From Platerodrilus igneus (lineage: Eukaryota > Arthropoda > Insecta > Coleoptera > Lycidae): a stretch of 64,000 nt of DNA. A program made the position numbers and the translations under genes. Shown here piece by piece: positions 23,140 to 35,284 of this stretch. The notes below the pieces were generated by a model, which saw nothing but the letters and a program-made list of their open reading frames with translations, was not told the DNA's origin and ran no database searches. Position 1 is the stretch's first letter. The number at the start of each line of letters is the position of its first letter. The DNA lies in NCBI GenBank assembly GCA_036346225.1, contig JARFIW010001469.1, positions 5,612,001-5,676,000 of the forward strand. Direction: 5' to 3'.

Positions 23140-24975
23140 TTTATAAACGACCAAACATAATCAATTAACTACGCATCTAGAACCCTAAACGAGACTGAAC
23201 AAAAATACAGCACAATCGATAAAAAATTTTTAGAAAAAATTTGGGCAACGAAATATTTTAGACCATACCTTTATGAAAGAAAATTCTATATATACACCGA
23301 CCATAAACCATTAGTATGGCTTAGCAAACTCAATGAACCGAATTCAAAATTACAATGATAGAGAATTAGACTAGAGGAGTATGATTATGAATTATATACA
23401 AAAAAGAAATTTATAACAGTAACGCAAACGCACTAAGCAGAATACAACTCAACGTAATAGAAACGGAATCAATTATAGGTAACGTAGACGAAACAGAAAT
23501 AAGAAAAGACCCAGAAGAAATAGACACCATACACTCGCCACAAAACGAAGAACCAAAAACCGCAATTAAAATTTTAAACAAAACTATAGATATAAAACCA
23601 AATCAATTCATAATTACCGAAGTTTTAACCAACCCCAATCCCGTAAAATATACGAAAATAGACAATAAGAAAATATATCAAATCCAAATAACTAAAGACG
23701 ACAACGAGGAACAAATTATTAAAATTCTAAAAGAATATACCACCGAGAAAAAACGATTTTATTTTTACTTCACCACTGAACATTTATATAAACGATTTTC
23801 AGAATTATATACTAAATTATTTAACAATTCTGGCCCTGAACTTATTAGATGCACAAGAAAATTAATAACCTTAGACGACCTTGACGAAATAAACGACGTA
23901 ATTAGAAATCAACACGAAGACAAAACCTACCATCGTCGAATCAATGAAATATTAAAGCAACCTATAACACGATACTGCTTTAAAGATATGAAAGAGTTAA
24001 CCACAGATTTTATCAACCAATGCGACCTATACGATAAAGCAAAATACGACAGAACACCTCCAAAAATATCCTTAATGTTAACCAAAACACCCGATAAACC
24101 TTTTCAAAAACTACATGCAGACACTCTAGTAGTAGAAGCGCAAAACTTTTTAACAATTTTAGACGCATTCACCAAAGTAGGTCAAGCAATACCCATCACT
24201 TCCTAAAATAGCATCGACGTAATCCAAGGATTCTTACAATATTTTACATTTTATGGCACACCCGAAACACTAACTTTCGATAACGGCAGAGAATTTTAAA
24301 AATGAAACGATACATAACACCCTAGAACTCCATAAAATAAAAATTCATTTTATAACCGAAAACCACCTTGAATCAAACGGATTAATTGAAAGATTACACC
24401 TAACCCTATTAAAGCAGATCAGATTATTAAGATTAACTTACAAGAAAGAGCACATCACCAATTTAATGTCATACGCATTAATCGCCGACAATAACACGAT
24501 CCACTCATCAATAAATTTTACACCCCTAGAATTAACATTAGGACATTCAGATTCCCGCAACCCTTACGACATACATTACAACAAAGAAGTATACCAACAG
24601 TATGCTAAAGACCATAAAAAGAAACTAAAAATAACTTATAATTAGGTAAAAGATAAATTAGATAACGACAAAGAACGTATTACAACAACCCGCAACAAAA
24701 ATACCGACATAAATAAGTATTCAAATAAGTATTCAATAGGACAAACCGTGTACGAGAAGAATTTTCAAAGTAAAAGACAGAAAACGACCCCCCAGAAATT
24801 TAGGCCCGTTCAAAATCAAAAAAATATCAGACAAAAATATAGCCGTAGTAGACAACGGAAGAATAGTAAAATATATTCATTTGAAAAACGTAAGACACCA
24901 TGTAATTTCAGATGGACAGCCATCATCCTTACCGTCAACCTCCACCCAGGTAGAACGCACAACGACATATTAGCT
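23140..24975 (+). pseudogene. pol: Provirus A pol remnant (RNase H, integrase; protease and RT deleted)
   Basis: The remnant begins at a deletion junction near 23155 that joins the gag-side sequence directly to RNase H (INYASRTLNETEQKYS, YTDHKPLVWL). The integrase follows: the zinc region has lost a Cys (QCDLYDK for CELC in copy B), the core Asp is in LHADTLVVEA, the second Asp in FDNGREF, and a Glu remains in NGLIERLH. There are many stops and shifts. The joined region cannot encode reverse transcriptase. Confidence 0.8.
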
Positions 24976-25014
24976 GAAGACATAAAAAAAACCCGGTATA
25001 CTACCAGTAAAATT

Positions 25015-27031
25015 GGGAAGTAAGCAAAATACAATAGACTATTGGACCTTCGCACAAAAATTTGACTTAACAAAATTAAAACAAGAGTTTCACATACCTT
25101 TGTGTAATTAGATTTGATCGCATTTGACCAAAATAAAAGCCTCAAAGTTGAACTAATTGTTTACTAAAGAAACTCTCTTTTAAAATTTCGGAACTTTTTA
25201 ACGAGTAACAAAAATGTATCATTAACATCTATATCAAAGTCAAGGTTTTGACTTGTAAAACAACCTACTACACTTTAAATATGAACCTGCTTTAAACATT
25301 TGAGTGAAAATAATTTGTAAGCATAATACACTGAATTACGTTCTAACCTGGGCAGATCTTTTCAGGTAGATTACAATTTCTAGAATCTTATACAGAGTGT
25401 CTTTAAATTTTCAGATTTAAATTTTATGATTTACATGTAGATAAATGCTAATCACAAAAATAGGAATGTTTGGTTTAAACTCAATGACAGCTGTACGAAG
25501 CATTTGTTTTCATGACAACAAATTGTGCAACACAAAAAAATATGACGTCGAAAACATACGTTGAAATTATCTAAGGTTCAGATGGAACAAAGCTTGTAAT
25601 TATAAAAACCTAATCTGACAAAATTTTGTTCTACGGCTTATAAAACCAGTTCAATAATAGTTGAAAATTATACAGATTACATGTTGAAAACATAATAGCA
25701 ACTTTACGTGCTTTATATGATAGACGGTTTATCAAATTTTTATGACATTCAAAACACATGCATGAAATATTTTATATCTAATAACGAACCAAACTGCTTT
25801 TGTTGCTCCACAATAAATCGAGATAGAAATTTATATTCTTCAAACAAAGTTACCAGCCATTTCTAACTAGAGACGACTGCAATCCAAACTAACATCCATA
25901 ATTCCTAGTTAACAAATTTCTTAGTAGACAAATTTCATATCGACAAATCCTAAGTGACGAATTTTAAATGATGAATCCTACATAACGCGCTAAATAAATT
26001 AAACCAAATCAAATTAGTTCGTAAAATATATACTTTACCAACCGTTAGTAGAAGGTATCTTAATAGTTTCAGGTCGAGCACGACCTGACCTGCTTACTTT
26101 AGTAATTGATGCGAAGGTCGCGTGCCCCTAGCCGAGAATACATGTTGATAAAGCTGTTGCTAGCGGGCGACTAACTTAACGAAACAAGAACCGAATCGTC
26201 GCGACGTTAGAGGCGTGGAATACGAAAGAACAACTAGAGATGCGCGTGGAAATAACTTTATGTGACACAGATATTTTAATATAAGAAGATTAATAAGGAA
26301 TAATGCACGCTTAGCGTATTATTCTCGTAATTCAATGCGAATAATTATTACTGAAATTAAACATGTTACACACCAAATCAATATTTATGCCAAACATTAA
26401 CAACAACAATTATTCTAGAAGACAGCACTTGTGAAGTACAATTACTAAAATTTTGAAATCATTACAACTGTGAAGCAAAACCAGTACAAATCACCAATAT
26501 GAAAATTCAAAAGTTACAGAAAACAAATGGATTGCTGTATTTTCAACTGAAGTAATAGCAACTACCCACTGCAACCAAGACTAAAACAATCTAGCATTAA
26601 CCGGAAGCAAAGTAATCACCCTTAAAGAAGACTGTTATTTAGAATTAAAAAACGAAATAATCAGAGTATATCAAGACCCAACAGTAACCAAGAAATTCGC
26701 GAATTTACCAGAACTACAATTCAAGATAACGCAAACCGAAGATGAATTAATCAAGAAACCCATGCAACTAGAACACCTAGACTTAGACGATCTCAATCAC
26801 TGCAAGAAATTAATGGACAATTATAAGGAACATTTGAGTGAGTTAAAAGTGCCAAAATTACACTACGATAATATAAACGTTTGGACAATTATATTAATTA
26901 TTTTAATCATTTTTCTAATTATATATGTATTTTACGAAATGTATCTTAGATATAAGAATAAAGAGAAAAAATTTAGACATAAGGAAACGAAAGTAAATAA
27001 AGAAGCAACAAATGTACCCTTGGGACAATGA
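25015..27031 (+). pseudogene. env: Provirus A env, interrupted
   Basis: The N-terminal piece (DYWTFAQKFDLTKLKQEF, to 25096) and the C-terminal piece (26347-27031) of an insect errantivirus envelope, related to baculovirus F-type fusion proteins, are separated by an insertion and a deletion. The C-terminal frame 26762-27031 has a hydrophobic anchor (TIILIILIIFLIIYVFY) followed by a basic cytoplasmic tail. The coding connection is lost. Confidence 0.75.
25097..26345 (-). mobile_element. Insertion in provirus A env, possibly E family
   Basis: This is absent at the equivalent place in copy B (40850). On the minus strand a block near 26255-26180 (gcgcatctctag, cgtattccacgcc) resembles the start of the element at 49592. 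Ends and target duplication are not clear. No ORF is recognised. Confidence 0.45.
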
Positions 27032-27085
27032 ATTTTAAAAATTAAGCAAAAGTAAAACCCTTAATTTTTCATTTACGTCGGAAGG

Positions 27086-27632
27086 AGTTACGTATCCCCC
27101 AATACCGTTAATAGAAATTATTAGGAGTTAGTAAGAATTATAAAGAATTATTAAGTATATGCAACAATGTAAATTCAAGGATAAACCAAAAAGGTTATTG
27201 AAAGTTCACAAGCAAGTTGTGAGAACGGATGCAATACATTGTATTCCAGACAGTAAGCGATACTGCAGGTGCAGATCGCTAACGGTTAAGAAACAGCGAT
27301 TACTTAGAAATTAAGATTGTTACATTGTATAATGAATAAAATTAATAAATAAGCAGACATGAGCTCTACAAGTTTCCATAGGCATGTGAGGGGCAGGGAC
27401 AACATAAATCCCCCAAGTCAGTCAGGCAGTCTACAGTATTTAAGCTTTAACATTGCCGTTTACTTAGGCTACTCGCCCTAGTATTAATTCAATTATTAAT
27501 TTTATTTCTACTTAAAATATTTAATCCAGTTTGAAAAAATTCCGTATTTAATATATGTTTCAATAATAAAATTTGCTACAAGTTTTGGAAGAAGTTTTTT
27601 AAAAAACCACTCCCAAGACCCGAAACGTAACT
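27086..27632 (+). repeat. Provirus A 3' LTR
   Basis: 547 bp, AGTTA...TAACT, preceded by ggaagg (short polypurine tract). It is nearly identical to the 3' LTR of copy B and clearly diverged from the 5' LTR of A. Confidence 0.9.
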
Positions 27633-27636
27633 CGCG

Positions 27637-28595
27637 TTAATATTAGTGATAATTTAGATTTTGGTTTATCTGATGATTTTCGATTTAAGTTGTCAGAGTA
27701 GTTTGTATGTATGTGTCATTATTTTACTTAATACAAATAGTTAGCTATGAATCCACTGATTGGGTGTATTTCTGAATAACGAGCATTCAACAATCAATCA
27801 CCAATCACGGTATTCCCTTTCCGGTTAACTAAACCTAGCAGCTCTTTCTGGGGAATATGCAGGTGTAGCTCTAGACTGCTACACTACTTTTACTTTCAGC
27901 ATCATGTAAATCTTTCTCCACGTTCATCGGTCCCTACACACCTCCTTTGCCTCTGCAGCATACATTCATTGATTTTGGCAGGCTCTTTTATTTCTCAGAC
28001 TTCTCACCTGTCATTCTATCAGTACCTTTTTAAACCATTTTTCTCGTAAAATATAAAGGCTTCTAATAGTATTGAGAAAAGCTATTTCGTTACCTTGAAC
28101 GTGTTCAATTGGCTCAAGTTTATAGACAATAAACCGTCTGTTCATTAGTTCATTCTAGGTATTGTAGTTCGAAAATAATAAATCGCTATTGTTTCTATAA
28201 TAGTTAGACAACCGGTTATATGCTTTACTCCATAGTGCTGTAAGGAAGATTATAAACTTATCTCACCATTTGAACGGACGTCGTTTTATGCGACAAATTC
28301 ATAGAAATCATTATAGTTCATTGAGGTCTTTTGTTTTCTTTAATTGGCTATTGCTTGCAAGCCGTGTTCTGAGAATATTTTGCAAATGCTGTCTGGAAAA
28401 ATATTTAATAGGTTTTGTTCGCAGAATACTTAAGATTTATCGTTAAGAATTGTTTGTGGAAAGACAAAAAAATTTAATCAGAATTCGACCTCATAAGATT
28501 TTCAAATTATCCGTTTACAATCAAATAAACTACATACCAAATTCTTAAGAAATCTAACCCACTTAAGTACATAAAATAAGCACAAATGTATTAAT
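27637..28595. other. 3' flank of provirus A, shared with unit 2
   Basis: It matches 42649-43605 base for base apart from scattered changes. A plus-strand frame near 28207-28446 is open in both copies, but most differences between the two would change residues, so coding is not supported. Nothing else is recognised. Confidence 0.5.
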
Positions 28596-29030
28596 ATAAA
28601 TGGCTATTCTTTTTTCTTTGTAGTATAAGGTAGCAAGAGTACATCTCTTGTGTCCTTCATAGTTATATTGATAGCATTTTCTTTACAGCTCCTGCTTTAG
28701 CGGTAAGTAAGATATTTCTCTCTAAGGACTTCCAAGTCCTCCCTTAGAGCAAACCCGTGATTAAAAAGTTTTAGAACTTGGTGGCGTCCCTTTTGCACCC
28801 CCTATTTTAGTATTACTAGAGTCAGTAAGTAAACAATGTTTTGTCGTAAAACCCACGACCACTCCTCATAAGCTCTACCCGAGGAAAAGACCCTAGCTTC
28901 GGAAGACTGTCGAGATCCCTTCACCATAAGAAGATCTCCAATATAGTCCTTTGCTAATAATTTACACCCCCATATATTTTATATTACAAGGTAAGATGAG
29001 GTAAGTACATTGCAGTTACCAAAAACCCTT
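28596..29030 (+). repeat. Repeat core E1b
   Basis: Copy of the module at 9552, with the same acceptor (ending 28688), 14-nt block (28689-28702) and donor gtaagtaag. Confidence 0.6.
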
Positions 29031-29254
29031 AATCCATAATATTTAAGAACTTTTAGTTAAAAAATTTCTAACTTTTCAGTGATGTATAGTAACGGTAAAG
29101 GTTAATTTAAATAAATACTTAGGGGCTGTTCATATGTGCACACACTAAATTTAAATCTTCTTTCAAATTTATCGAATAAATAAAAAACAGTTAAACGAAA
29201 GCGAATTAAGTTTCCTTTCTAATAAGTTATTGAAGCTCAACACAAATTGATGTG

Positions 29255-29420
29255 ATATAGGAATGCATTTTTACGAACAGGCGTTTCTTTGTATGGATGT
29301 GCACTTACATGTAAATGGACATTTCTTAATATGCGCTCATGTGTTTTCCTGACCCTTTTTTAAAAAACCTAATTATGTAAAACGCATGCATACCGTCATC
29401 GTTAGTGACGGATAACACAT
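29255..29420 (-). pseudogene. Degenerate zinc-finger remnants, 3' end of unit 2 array
   Basis: On the minus strand it keeps KKGSGKHMSA and VHIHTKKRLFVKM, the counterparts of the remnant at 10205-10378, with stops and missing Cys. Confidence 0.5.
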
Positions 29421-29479
29421 AAGCTTTCTAGATTATTTTTTCCTATACAGAAAAGTCAAATATTTACAACAATAATGGT

Positions 29480-30846
29480 CGTTCATCAATATGCGACTGG
29501 ACATGTTTCTGTAAAAGTTTTTTGCGTCTTGCAAAATAATTACAAATATTGCATTCGAATGGACGTTCATTAGTGTGCGACTTCAATGGCCTTTGTAAAT
29601 TATGTTTCTTTTATGCGGTATAATTACACAAATTACATACGACTGGACGTTCGTTAGTGTGAAACTTCATATGTGTTTGTAAATTACTTTTCGTTGATGC
29701 GGTATAATTACATAAATTGCAGGCGTATTGCCGTTCGTTAGTGTGCGACTTCATATGCCTTTTCAACCCACCTTTATGTGATGCGGCATAGTTGCATAAA
29801 TTGCATGCAAATGGACGTTCGTTAGTGTGCGACTTCATATGTGTTTGTAAATGATCTTTCCTTGATGCGGTATAATCACATAAATTGCAGGCGAATGGAC
29901 GTTCGTAAGTGTGCGACATCATATGTATTTGTAAATTACCTTTCTTTGATGCTGCATAATTACACAACCTGCAAGCGAATGGACGTTCGTATGTGTGCGA
30001 CATCATATGCATTTTTAAATTACCTTTATGTGATGCGGCATAATTACATAAATTGCATACGAATGGTCGCTCGTTACTATGCAACTTCATATGTGCTAGT
30101 AAATTACTTTTCAGTAATGCAGCATAATTACACAAACTGCATGCGAATGGACGTTCGTTTGCGTGCGATTTCATATGAATTTGTAAACTATGTTTCTTTG
30201 ATGCGGTGTAACTACATAAATTGCACGCGTATGGCCGTTCGTTAGTGTGCGACTTCATATGACTTTTCAACCTACCTTTATGTGATGCGGCATAATTACA
30301 CAATTTGCAAGCGAATGGACGTTCATTAGTGTGCGACTTCATATGTATTTTTAAACTACCTTTAAGTGATGCGGCATAATTACATAAATTGCATGCGAAT
30401 GGACGTTCGTTTGTGTGCGACTTTATATGTGTAAGTAAATTACTTTTCAGCGATGTGGCATAATTACACAGATTGCAAGCTAATGGACGTTCGTTAATGT
30501 GCGACTTCATATGTATTTTTAAACTAACTTTATGTGATGCGGCATAATTACATAAATTGCAAGTGAATGGACGTTCGTTGGTGTGCGACTTCATATGAAT
30601 TTGTAAACTATATTTCCTTGATGCGGTGTAACTACATAAATTGCAGGCATATGGCCGTTCGTTAGTGTGCAACTTCATATGTATGTGTAAATAATCTTTC
30701 CTTGATGCCATGTAATTACATAAATTGCAAGCGTATGGCCGTTCGTTAGTGTGCAACTGTACATGCCTTTTTAAAGTACTGTTCCATGGTGCGGTATAAT
30801 CACACAAATTGCACGTAAATGGACGTTTGTTAGTATGCGGCATCAT
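29480..30846 (-). pseudogene. C2H2 zinc-finger array, unit 2 (14 fingers plus broken end)
   Basis: The open frame 30846-29611 (411 aa) has 14 complete 28-residue C2H2 fingers. In finger 15 a TCA codon (still TCA in unit 1) is TAA, and its histidine-bearing helix is altered too. After this stop the same frame continues through one more finger (CNICNYFARRKKLLQKH) to a stop near 29480. It begins MMPHTNKRPF, like unit 3 and unlike unit 1. Finger order differs from unit 1, with several finger types lost or moved. A truncated 14-finger product is possible but not shown. Confidence 0.8.
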
Positions 30847-31260
30847 ATGTCTTCGTAAATAACTTTTCAGTGATGCGGCATAATTATATAAATTGTATAT
30901 AAATGGCCGTTAGGTAGTATGCAACTGTATATGTTAAAGTGCTTTTCTGAGATTTCGTATAATCATATAAATTACACAAGTATTCAAGTTCGTTGGTATG
31001 TGACTGCATAAGTAAATGTAAAAGACTTTTGTTATGCGGTATGTCACTAAAATTGCATAGAAATGTGTGTTCCTCAAAATAAAAGGGCATATGAACTCTC
31101 AACTTGCTTTTGCAGCAAGCAGAATAAGCACATAAAAAGTCACCAAATGGCCGTTCGTTAGTATGTGAGAACATACAGCTTGATGACGCCTTTAGAGGGA
31201 ACAATAATTACATAAATTATATGATAACAAACGTTCCTTAGCATGCGACCGTACTATTTA
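30847..31260 (-). pseudogene. Degenerate 5' zinc fingers, unit 2
   Basis: Counterpart of 18672-19080. The nearest finger has both Cys changed to Tyr, and the linker carries a TAA. Confidence 0.65.
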
Positions 31261-32149
31261 TTGTTAAGTTACTTTTCTGCTGTGCAAATAACATTTTAAT
31301 GGACAGTGTTTGAGGATAAGAACGCATACTTCATAATAGCTTTGTTTAGCTCGTTTAGATTTTAAATTAAAATATTATTGTTTGTAAAAAAATTATTGGT
31401 AATGTGTAGTAAACAAATAAATGCATGTCTATACAAATAGCGTATTCTAATAATACTCTACTTTTTGAGGCAGGTTGGTTTATAAAGACCTTTCCTATTA
31501 ATACCAGACATCTTCTCTTACTAAACGATAAATTATACTAGACTCTTTTTACGTCAATATTAGTTATCGATCGTGTTGTTCACAAGAGCTTATTAAAAGA
31601 GCTCAATACAAAGGATTAATTTGACTATACTTTTTTTCCGTAATTATGTATATAATAATTTACCTTACCGTGGTCTTAACGTATACTTAAATCTTTAACA
31701 ATATCTATATCGCTATCAACGTGCAGACATTTTAATAAATGTCCTTGAAGGTATTTGATAGAATCGAATGATTTGTACATGGTTTAGTTTTAGAGAAAAC
31801 AGAGGAGCTTAAGTTTACAAATGCGCTAGTGAAGCGCTGGAAACTACGATTATTCTATTGAAATAATTATAGGAAATCACTCCTATATACATGAACCACA
31901 TCCAAACATATGATGACTTGCTTTTATGCCTTTAGCTCAAATTATGTAAAATCGAATGTGGGAGAATAAAATAGATTGCTTTTTTGTGGCAATAATCAAT
32001 GGGAAAAAGGTTTAATATCGAATAAAACGACTTTATCATGGATTTGCATCCCACGCCACATCTTGTTATTTGCGTCACTGGAACTGTAGGCGATACATTA
32101 AAAAATGTGAAACAGTCCACAAATGATGTGTAGATAAATTTGATACGCG
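31261..32149. other. Conserved spacer, unit 2
   Basis: Same spacer as 19081-19984, closer to unit 1 than to unit 3. No gene is recognised. Confidence 0.45.
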
Positions 32150-32708
32150 AGTTATGTATCCCCCAATATATATGTACCATTAATAGAAATTATTAGGAGC
32201 TAGTTATAATCATAAGGAATTATTAAGTATATGCAATAATGTAAATTCAAGGATAAACCAGAAAGGTTATTTAAAGTTCACAAACAAGTTGTGATAACGG
32301 ATGTGAATACATTGTATTCCAGACGTAAGTGACACTGCAGGTGCAAGTCACAGACGGCTAAAAAACCGCAATTAATAGAATTAAGATTGTTACATAGTAT
32401 AATTAATTGAATAAAGAAATAAGCAGACGAGCTCTGCAGTTCGCACAGAAATGTGAGGGGCAGGGACAACATAAATACCCCGGGAGCCCCAAACCAGTCA
32501 ATCAGTCTTGAGTATTTCAGCTTTTACATTGTCGGTTGCTTAGGCTACTCATATTAATTTAAATTCAGTTATTATTAAATTTTGACTTAGTATTTATATA
32601 GTTTGTCAAATTTCCAAATGTAATTTCTGTTAAATAAATAAAATTGATACAAGAAGTTTTGGAAAAAGACTTTTTAAAAAGGCAGCTCCCAAGACCCGAA
32701 ACGTAACT
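32150..32708 (+). repeat. Provirus B 5' LTR
   Basis: 559 bp, nearly identical to 19985-20545, followed by the same diverged primer-binding site. Confidence 0.9.
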
Positions 32709-34158
32709 GGCTCAGTCGTACGGATACAGAAAGGCACGAAAAATTCAAAAATCGGAGAACCCTGAATTTCAATTCCGAATTTGGAAGTACCAAACAAATT
32801 TGGACAAGGTACAAAAATCGACCGAGCCCAAAGAAACAAACTTGGACAAGGTTCAAAAATGGACCGAGCCCAAGGAAAGAAAACAAATGAAAGCCACCAT
32901 AAAAATTATGTAAGTTCATTTATCCTAACCAATTATTCTTTTACAAATTATTGATCCTAGCTAGTAAGAAAATTTTTTGTGTGTGTACAGATTTTTCTAA
33001 GTATCATTATCGCAATTTATACCATTTACGAAAAGAATGTACTCATTTACTGCGAGAGCTTATTTTTAAACACGAGAATTTAGTTAAAAAGGAAACTATA
33101 AAAGACGCATTTATATACATAGGTTATTACAAATTATTAATACGAAACGAAACAATTTAATTCGGCAAAACTGTAATTAAAGTATAAATATAGAACGCAA
33201 TTAATTTTACCATTTTATGTACAGCAAATATTATTACTGAAAGCTTAATGTATACATGAAACGCAATTCTTATCATATCAATTAATTACAGAAACAATTT
33301 ATTCAAAACTTAACCTTCATCAAATTCTATAAACTAAACATTTCAGTGTATAATTGTAGAGCCATTTTGTAATTTAATATTAAACTAACTCAATACAACT
33401 TGAAACAAAGTGTGCAAATTTACAACTCAAATTCTCATACAATTATTAACGGAAACCATCACTGAATAAAAACCATTCAGAAAAATCCGAAGGACGTAAT
33501 ACTCATCACAACTTTATTACTGAAAAGATCCATTTAAACTTGACATATTTATAATTAAATACTTCAGCGCAATTAACGAAATATATAATTATAACAAACA
33601 TAATTCATTTACTTATCACAAAGACAAAATAACACCATTTAGAAGACTTAAAACTTTATAATTAGACAATTTCAGTGTATAATTATAAAGGAAACATTGT
33701 TGCAATTATTGTAACGAATCGATTGACTGAAAACTTGAAACTCTATAATTGGACATTCAAGGTAACAAGACTGTACAATTATAAAGGAAGCATTTACGCA
33801 CTTTTAATACAAAACCTGACGAGATAATTATAGCAAACACTCAACTACTCAGCAGGACTGAAATACAAACATACAAATCATAATGCAATTATTGTAAAAG
33901 ATGATTAACCACATAATCAACTTTCAGAAAATTAAAACTCGCAACAACTGTAACATCCGCAAAGGATAGAAATATACGAATTTAAGGCTAAAGCAATTGA
34001 CTAGACATTACCAAGCTCAAATTCCTCAAGGTAACTATAGCAATTGATAACTACGTATAAAATATAAGTGAAGCGACTTTTTAAATACCCCAATACAATT
34101 CAAACTGAAAAGTAACAAACCAAACCGAAAGCAACCATTAACAACCAATACGTCAGAC
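32709..34158 (+). other. Provirus B leader
   Basis: Near-identical to the copy A leader, with the same donor-like tatgtaagttcat. A 69-codon frame (32951-33160) is open here but not in copy A, where one extra base shifts it, so it is not called a gene. Confidence 0.5.
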
Positions 34159-35144
34159 ATGAAGACTTATCTCGATAGTATCCCCCAATATAACGGAGAT
34201 CCAGCACTATTAGGAAACTTAATTGCCACGTGTGAAATATTTTCGAAAACCCTTTACAAACCAGAAGACAACGAACGCAATGTTCTACTTTTACGCCTAA
34301 TAATAAGTAAACTGGCCAGAAGGGCACTAACGCTAATAGCCCGCCGGGATGACCTTGAACTATGGAAAGACTTTAAACACATACTAATAGCACATTTCGG
34401 CGACCAAAGAAACATCAAATACCTAATCCGCGATCTAATAAACCTTAGAATGAATAACAACCAATCACCATATCAATTCGGAATGAAATTTCAAGACGTA
34501 CGAAGTTTAATTCTGACAAAGTTAAAAATTGAAGAACCCCACCAAAATATCCGACTATTAAAAACAAAAATGTACGACGAAATGGCATTAGACACCTACA
34601 TAAACGCACTACCTGAACGATTATCAGACAAAATAAGATTCCAACATCCCCAAAATTTAGAAGAGGCAATAAATATGATCATAGAAGAAGACAACGTTAT
34701 GTATTACCGAAAGAGACTATATAACCCTAACGCAAACAAAAGCTAGTCACCGATAAAACCATACAAGCCGCGAGACAAATATCTACACAACTAAAATTTA
34801 CACCATCTAACACACAAATGAATCAACCGCGAATCAACAACCCGAATTTTAATAACACAAATTTCAACAATCAATTTAGACAATTTCTGAGACCAACATT
34901 CAACTCAAACTTGACAAAACCCACATTCCCACAAAGATTCAACCAACAAAGGCAAACATTCAGCGCAAACCCCAACCGAAATACACCGATAATAAATAAC
35001 AATAACAGCCCCAACAGTTATTACAAACCAACTCCTATGAACACTTCATCTGGTAACACCAGACGGAATACAAAAATATCACAAATCAAACTCAATCATA
35101 ATCAAAAACGAAACTTTACTTCCGAGAAACTATCCCACCAATAA
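34159..35144 (+). pseudogene. gag: Provirus B gag
   Basis: The capsid region 34159-34746 matches copy A; a TAG replaces a Tyr codon of copy A near 34744. The Asn/Gln/Phe-rich tail (34818-35144) follows in a second frame. No zinc knuckle. Confidence 0.82.
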
Positions 35145-35284
35145 GTGGAAGAATTTAATAACGACAAGAATAATTACACAAACTCCAGTGGAAACGATTA
35201 ATCAAATCATTTAGAAACTTACAAACGTGACGACCCTTGTGAAAATTACGAAGAGGACGACGAGGAAAATGAGTGCTCAAATTT

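Larger units (their letters stand above)
19981..27636 (+). mobile_element. Errantivirus-like Ty3/gypsy provirus A, defective
   Basis: The LTRs begin AGTTA and end TAACT, as in gypsy-type errantiviruses, and are flanked by cgcg on both sides (19981-19984, 27633-27636). The target tacgcg alternates pyrimidine and purine, as these integrases prefer. Order: 5' LTR 19985-20545, leader, gag, pol remnants, env remnants, 3' LTR 27086-27632. A deletion near 23155 removed protease and RT (present in copy B). Another deletion plus an insertion at about 25097-26345 removed the middle of env. It is not functional. Confidence 0.9.
9552..28595. repeat. Segmental duplication unit 1 (repeat core, zinc-finger array, provirus A)
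   Basis: Similarity to units 2 and 3 starts abruptly at atataaatggctattc (about 9552, 28596, 43606) and continues through the zinc-finger array, spacer, provirus and 960-bp 3' flank. Unit 1 differs by the 6.7-kb fold-back element at 10384-17080 and by deletions in provirus A. Sequence left of 9552 is not shared, which marks the array's outer edge. Confidence 0.88.
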
